Assembly: GCA_003455715.1 (NCBI GenBank)
Contig: DMQJ01000373.1
Span: 552 to 8,993 of the forward strand
Length of the DNA stretch: 8,442 nucleotides
Direction: 5' to 3'
From: Acidimicrobiaceae bacterium
Lineage (GTDB): Bacteria; Actinomycetota; Acidimicrobiia; Acidimicrobiales; Ilumatobacteraceae
In this document: one piece after another, positions 6,012 through 8,442 of the stretch
How the letters are laid out: each line of letters starts with the position of its first letter
Position numbering within the stretch: the stretch's first letter is position 1
Program-made: the position numbers and the translations under genes
Notes under the pieces: generated by a model
What the model was told of the DNA's origin: nothing
Database searches by the model: none
The model's input: only the letters and a program-made list of their open reading frames with translations

Positions 6012-6464
6012 TCAAGGATCGGGAATGATGATGTCGGGCACCACCTGCTCCGACCCGTCGAGCACGGAGATCACTACGAGCGACCCGTCCGGTTCCACCA
6101 TCCACTGCCCGAACGGCCAGCCGCCGGTACCCAGTTCCACCCCGGGACAGAACGCCTCGCTCGCCTCCATGTCTTCGGGGAACAGAACCTCCCCATCCGA
6201 GAAGACGAGTGAGCCCGAAAACTGGTTGCAGCCGTTGAACCCGCTGACCACTGGCGGGTCGCCACCGATACCGACGTACCCCTCCCCCGCCTCGCTCCGA
6301 AAGATGGCGTGGCCGACGACGTACTCGTAGAACTCTTCCTCGGTGATCGGCCGCCGCGACGGCGCCGACGACCCGGAGGTCTGTTCTTCGCCGCACGAAC
6401 CCACGGCCGCGACCAACGCGAACATCGTCGCAACCTTCCACCCTTGCAAGGTTGCAGCATTCAT
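6012..6464 (-). CDS. Small META/HslJ-like lipoprotein, tandem copy B
   Basis: A 150-residue paralogue of the gene at 5466-5909, in the same orientation and directly upstream of it. The signal peptide ends in AAVGSC (C24 lipidated). A Gly/Ser/Glu-rich linker (25-34) follows that is four residues longer than in copy A, and then the shared RRPITEEEFYEYVVGH segment. The META-like motif is GFNGCNQFSG (C79) with the second cysteine at C106 in FCPG, and the tail DGSEQVVPDI is shared with A. The two conserved mature cysteines may form a disulfide. The ATG at 6464 has an almost perfect AAAGGAGG site and is 22 bases after the dioxygenase stop, so it is likely cotranscribed with it. An 8-base hairpin lies within its first codons and is absent from copy A. 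Function unknown; the META relationship is by motif only. Confidence 0.86.
   Translation of the reverse strand: MNAATLQGWKVATMFALVAAVGSCGEEQTSGSSAPSRRPITEEEFYEYVVGHAIFRSEAGEGYVGIGGDPPVVSGFNGCNQFSGSLVFSDGEVLFPEDMEASEAFCPGVELGTGGWPFGQWMVEPDGSLVVISVLDGSEQVVPDIIIPDP
6265..6367. repeat. Near-identical 103-base block, copy in lipoprotein B
   Basis: This is the partner of 5722-5824, with 102 of 103 bases the same. Flanking coding sequence differs more, including silent changes in the adjacent FSG and LVFSD codons. Confidence 0.9.
6430..6455 (-). other. Hairpin in the first codons of lipoprotein B
   Basis: On the - strand GCAACCTT and AAGGTTGC form a perfect 8-base stem with a 10-base loop, covering mRNA positions +10 to +35 of the copy B reading frame. 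Structure this close to a start codon can affect translation. In copy A the corresponding bases do not pair, and the encoded residues differ (ATLQGWKVA versus AIRRGWNVA). Confidence 0.4.
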
Positions 6465-6468
6465 CGCG

Positions 6469-6476
6469 CCTCCTTT
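6469..6476 (-). promoter_or_regulatory. Strong ribosome binding site of lipoprotein B
   Basis: AAAGGAGG on the - strand, 4 bases before the ATG at 6464, close to a perfect complement of the 16S rRNA tail. It sits in the 22-base gap after the dioxygenase stop and supports that start. It contrasts with the absence of such a site before the dioxygenase. Confidence 0.8.
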
Positions 6477-6486
6477 CGGCTCGTGG

Positions 6487-7377
6487 CTAACGCATCGCCA
6501 CTAGTGGGTCGTCGGCTACTCGGCTGGTCGCACCGGCGAGGCCCTCGGGCACGCTGCCGCGGATGGTCACCCGGCGCATCCGCCGTTCGACGGTGCCGTA
6601 GTCGTCGACGGCGTAGTGCATCGTGGCCCGGTTGTCCCACATCACCACATCACCAGGCTGCCAGCGGTGGCGCAGGGTGAGCTCGGGTTGGGTCATGTGT
6701 TCGTACAGCAGCGCCAGCAGACCGTCGCTCTCGATGCGGCTGAGGCCGACGATGTGCGTGGTGAAGCCTGGGTTGATGAACAGGTTGGGGCGTCCGGTGG
6801 ACGGGTGGCGGCGCACCACGGGGTGGATCACCGGTGGCACCTTCATCGCGTCGTCGAGCAGTTGTTGGGCGTCGTCGCGCCCGAGCGCGGTGTCGAACGG
6901 TTCGCCCCAGTACGCCAGCGGCGAGATGCGGTGCACGGCCTCCAAGGCATCGACAGCGGCCCGCAGCGCGGGCGACAAGCGTTCGTAGGCGCTGCGAGTG
7001 TCGGCCCACATCGTGTCGCCGCCGTACGCAGGCAGCGCATCGGCCACCAGCACCGACGCCGCAGGTGGCGTGACCACGAAGGTGACGTCGGTGTGCCAGC
7101 GGGCGTTGCGCCCACCCTTGGCACCGTCGAGTTCGAGAATCTCGGGGTGGTCGGGGTGCCCGGGTACCACCGGGTGGGCTGGGGTCGGTTCACCCAGCAC
7201 CCGAGCGAGCGCCACCTGTTCGGCGTGGGTGAGGAACTGCCCTCGCGCCACCAGCACCCGATGCTCTTCCAGCAACGCCAACACCTGCGCGCCATCGATG
7301 TCGCCGGCGAGGCGCGCCCCGGAGAGCTCCGCCCCGAACGTGCCGGTGATGGGGGTGACGGTGAACGCCGCAGTCAT
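6487..7377 (-). CDS. TauD/TfdA-family Fe(II)/2-oxoglutarate-dependent dioxygenase
   Basis: A 296-residue cytoplasmic dioxygenase that couples decarboxylation of 2-oxoglutarate to hydroxylation of a substrate. The iron facial triad is visible: H95 and D97 in WHTDVTF and H254 in DNRATMHYA. R269 in MRRVTI is placed like the arginine that binds the 2-oxoglutarate carboxylate in TauD. The N-terminal TGTFGAELSGARLAGD is also typical. Length is normal. Known relatives desulfonate taurine, cleave alkyl sulfates or oxidise aryloxyacetates, and the sequence does not settle the substrate. No sulfonate transporter or sulfur-assimilation gene is nearby, so a taurine role should not be assumed. The ATG lies 3 bases after the stop of the DHRS12-like gene, without a ribosome site, which points to translational coupling. 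Lipoprotein B follows 22 bases later. Confidence 0.93.
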   Translation of the reverse strand: MTAAFTVTPITGTFGAELSGARLAGDIDGAQVLALLEEHRVLVARGQFLTHAEQVALARVLGEPTPAHPVVPGHPDHPEILELDGAKGGRNARWHTDVTFVVTPPAASVLVADALPAYGGDTMWADTRSAYERLSPALRAAVDALEAVHRISPLAYWGEPFDTALGRDDAQQLLDDAMKVPPVIHPVVRRHPSTGRPNLFINPGFTTHIVGLSRIESDGLLALLYEHMTQPELTLRHRWQPGDVVMWDNRATMHYAVDDYGTVERRMRRVTIRGSVPEGLAGATSRVADDPLVAMR

Positions 7378-7380
7378 GAA

Positions 7381-8361
7381 TCAGGATGATGCCACGCCGG
7401 CGGCACCTGCCACCCAACTCCACAGCTCGTCTCGGCGGGCGGCCGTGTCGGACCGCCGGGTGCTGGGCACCTTGTGCAAGCTCCGTGTACGACGGTCGAG
7501 CCAGAAGCCCCCGCTCGTGTTGCGCGGCACGCCGTCGTCGGCTGCCAACCACACGATCGTGTCGGCACCCTCGTCGGGGGTGCGCAGCAGTGGGCCCACC
7601 ACCTTGCGGAACGTCGGCAACGACTCGGCCACTCCGGGGGTGTCGGCCCATCCGGGGTGCATGGCGTGGAACACCACGTCATCCGGATGCACTCGAGCGG
7701 CCCACATCTCGTTGAGGGTCACTTGGGCGCGCTTGGCACGTGCGTACTGCTCGGCGCCCTTGTAGTCGTCGCCCATCTGCAGGTGCTCGACCGTGAGCGG
7801 CGTCGCGTACATTCCGCCGGACGACACGGTGACGACGCGGCCCGGGGCAGCGGCCCGCAGCGCCGGCAGCAGCAGCGAGGTGAGCAGGAACGGACCCACC
7901 ACCTGGCTGGCCACCGTCTGCTCGACCCCGTCGGCGTTCTCGCGGCGGTCGGCGGTGAGCGCGCCGGCGTTGTGCACCAGCACGTCGATGCGGTCGAAGC
8001 GGGCCAACAGGTCGGCCGCCAACGCCCGCACCTGGGCCAGGTTGCCCATGTCGGCCAGCGCCGTCTGCACCGACTCACTGCCGGTGGCGCCGGCCACGGT
8101 TACCCGAGCGCGCTCGGTCTTGGCGGCATCGCGGCCCACCACCACCACCGTGCCCCCGAGCTTGGCCACCCACTGGGCCACTGCGAGCCCGAGCCCGCTC
8201 GTGGCCCCTGTCACCACGACGGTGCGGCCGCTGAGGTCGTAGGAATCGAGCGAGGTCCAACTGTCGAGTCGCGATCGCAGCACCGGCCCGATGCGGGTGA
8301 AGCTGGTCACCACCGGGGCTTCCAGCACCGCGTCGGCCATGTTGCGCAGTGCGGTGCTCAT
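7381..8361 (-). CDS. Short-chain dehydrogenase/reductase, DHRS12-like
   Basis: A 326-residue SDR with a 45-residue N-terminal extension before the Rossmann fold. The cofactor motif TGATSGLG is at residues 51-58, followed by HNAGA (N131) and catalytic S181, Y206 and K210 (YARAK). The segments VTVSSGGMY, HAMHPGWADTPGV and GADTIVWLA match human DHRS12-type proteins as I remember them, and the long C-terminal tail containing LDRRTRSLHKVP is also characteristic. The substrate of this group is not established. Arg at residue 77, just after the second strand, suggests NADP(H). The start ATG overlaps the stop of the upstream gene as ATGA, and the dioxygenase begins 3 bases after its end, so all three are almost certainly one translationally coupled transcript. 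Family assignment is good. Its role is open, perhaps redox chemistry on a lipid-like alcohol or ketone. Confidence 0.92.
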   Translation of the reverse strand: MSTALRNMADAVLEAPVVTSFTRIGPVLRSRLDSWTSLDSYDLSGRTVVVTGATSGLGLAVAQWVAKLGGTVVVVGRDAAKTERARVTVAGATGSESVQTALADMGNLAQVRALAADLLARFDRIDVLVHNAGALTADRRENADGVEQTVASQVVGPFLLTSLLLPALRAAAPGRVVTVSSGGMYATPLTVEHLQMGDDYKGAEQYARAKRAQVTLNEMWAARVHPDDVVFHAMHPGWADTPGVAESLPTFRKVVGPLLRTPDEGADTIVWLAADDGVPRNTSGGFWLDRRTRSLHKVPSTRRSDTAARRDELWSWVAGAAGVASS

Positions 8362-8442
8362 GCCGGCACCGCCACGCCGTCGAGCACCCGACGCAACCCG
8401 GCGGCGGCACGATCGCCGATGCGGCCGAACGCGAGGCGCAGC
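8358..8442 (-). CDS. C-terminal fragment of an unidentified upstream gene
   Basis: In the frame ending with TGA at 8360-8358, the - strand is open to the window edge and gives 27 residues ending in RRVLDGVAVPA, preceded by LRLAFGRIGDRAAAG. Its stop overlaps the DHRS12-like start by four bases (ATGA), which is the best reason to regard it as a real gene rather than chance. Too little is present to identify the family. Confidence 0.55.
   Translation of the reverse strand, partial: LRLAFGRIGDRAAAGLRRVLDGVAVPA

Noticed and set aside
5466..6464. Tandem similarity read as a mobile element or an integrated repeat cassette
   Set aside because: There are no terminal inverted repeats, transposase or target-site duplication. 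The repeated unit is exactly a gene with its ribosome site, so plain tandem gene duplication explains it.
6616..7389. 257-codon open frame on the + strand opposite the dioxygenase
   Set aside because: The - strand frame carries the complete iron and 2-oxoglutarate ligands; the + strand product resembles no family and has shadow-like composition.

Overview
This is a dense, GC-rich stretch (about two thirds G+C by eye) with the codon use, very short intergenic gaps and start/stop overlaps of an actinobacterium. The mix of genes (two soluble-type cytochromes P450, short-chain dehydrogenases, a TauD-family dioxygenase, a DHRS12-like protein) would suit Acidimicrobiia or related environmental Actinobacteria, but no taxonomic marker is present. 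I see no tRNA, rRNA, CRISPR array, transposase or phage gene, and no gene-free stretch longer than about 100 bases.

Left region (1-3981, + strand): a tightly packed run of four genes. They are the 3' part of a zinc-type (aryl/benzyl class) alcohol dehydrogenase, a CYP108-like P450, a compact HSD17B10-like short-chain dehydrogenase and a second, unrelated P450. Gaps are 5, 3 and 8 bases, so they are very probably one transcript. The likely theme is oxidation of a hydrophobic, perhaps terpenoid, compound: a P450 hydroxylates, the ADH oxidises the alcohol, and the SDR acts on a hydroxyacyl-CoA or hydroxy intermediate. No ferredoxin or ferredoxin reductase is in the window. The first 24 bases duplicate a later part of the same gene and look like a contig-end artefact or a small internal duplication.

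Middle region (3989-5446): an alpha/beta hydrolase on the - strand converges on the second P450, and is divergent from a YczE/YitT-type membrane protein on the + strand. Only 39 bases separate the two divergent starts.

Right region (5466-8442, - strand, transcribed right to left): the tail of an unidentified gene overlaps a DHRS12-like SDR by ATGA. A TauD/TfdA-type Fe(II)/2-oxoglutarate dioxygenase follows, then two tandem paralogous small lipoproteins that carry a META/HslJ-like Cys motif. The lipoprotein pair is the least ordinary part of the window. One block of 103 bases is identical at every synonymous site, while neighbouring coding segments have several silent differences; this suggests recent partial gene conversion or an RNA-level constraint.
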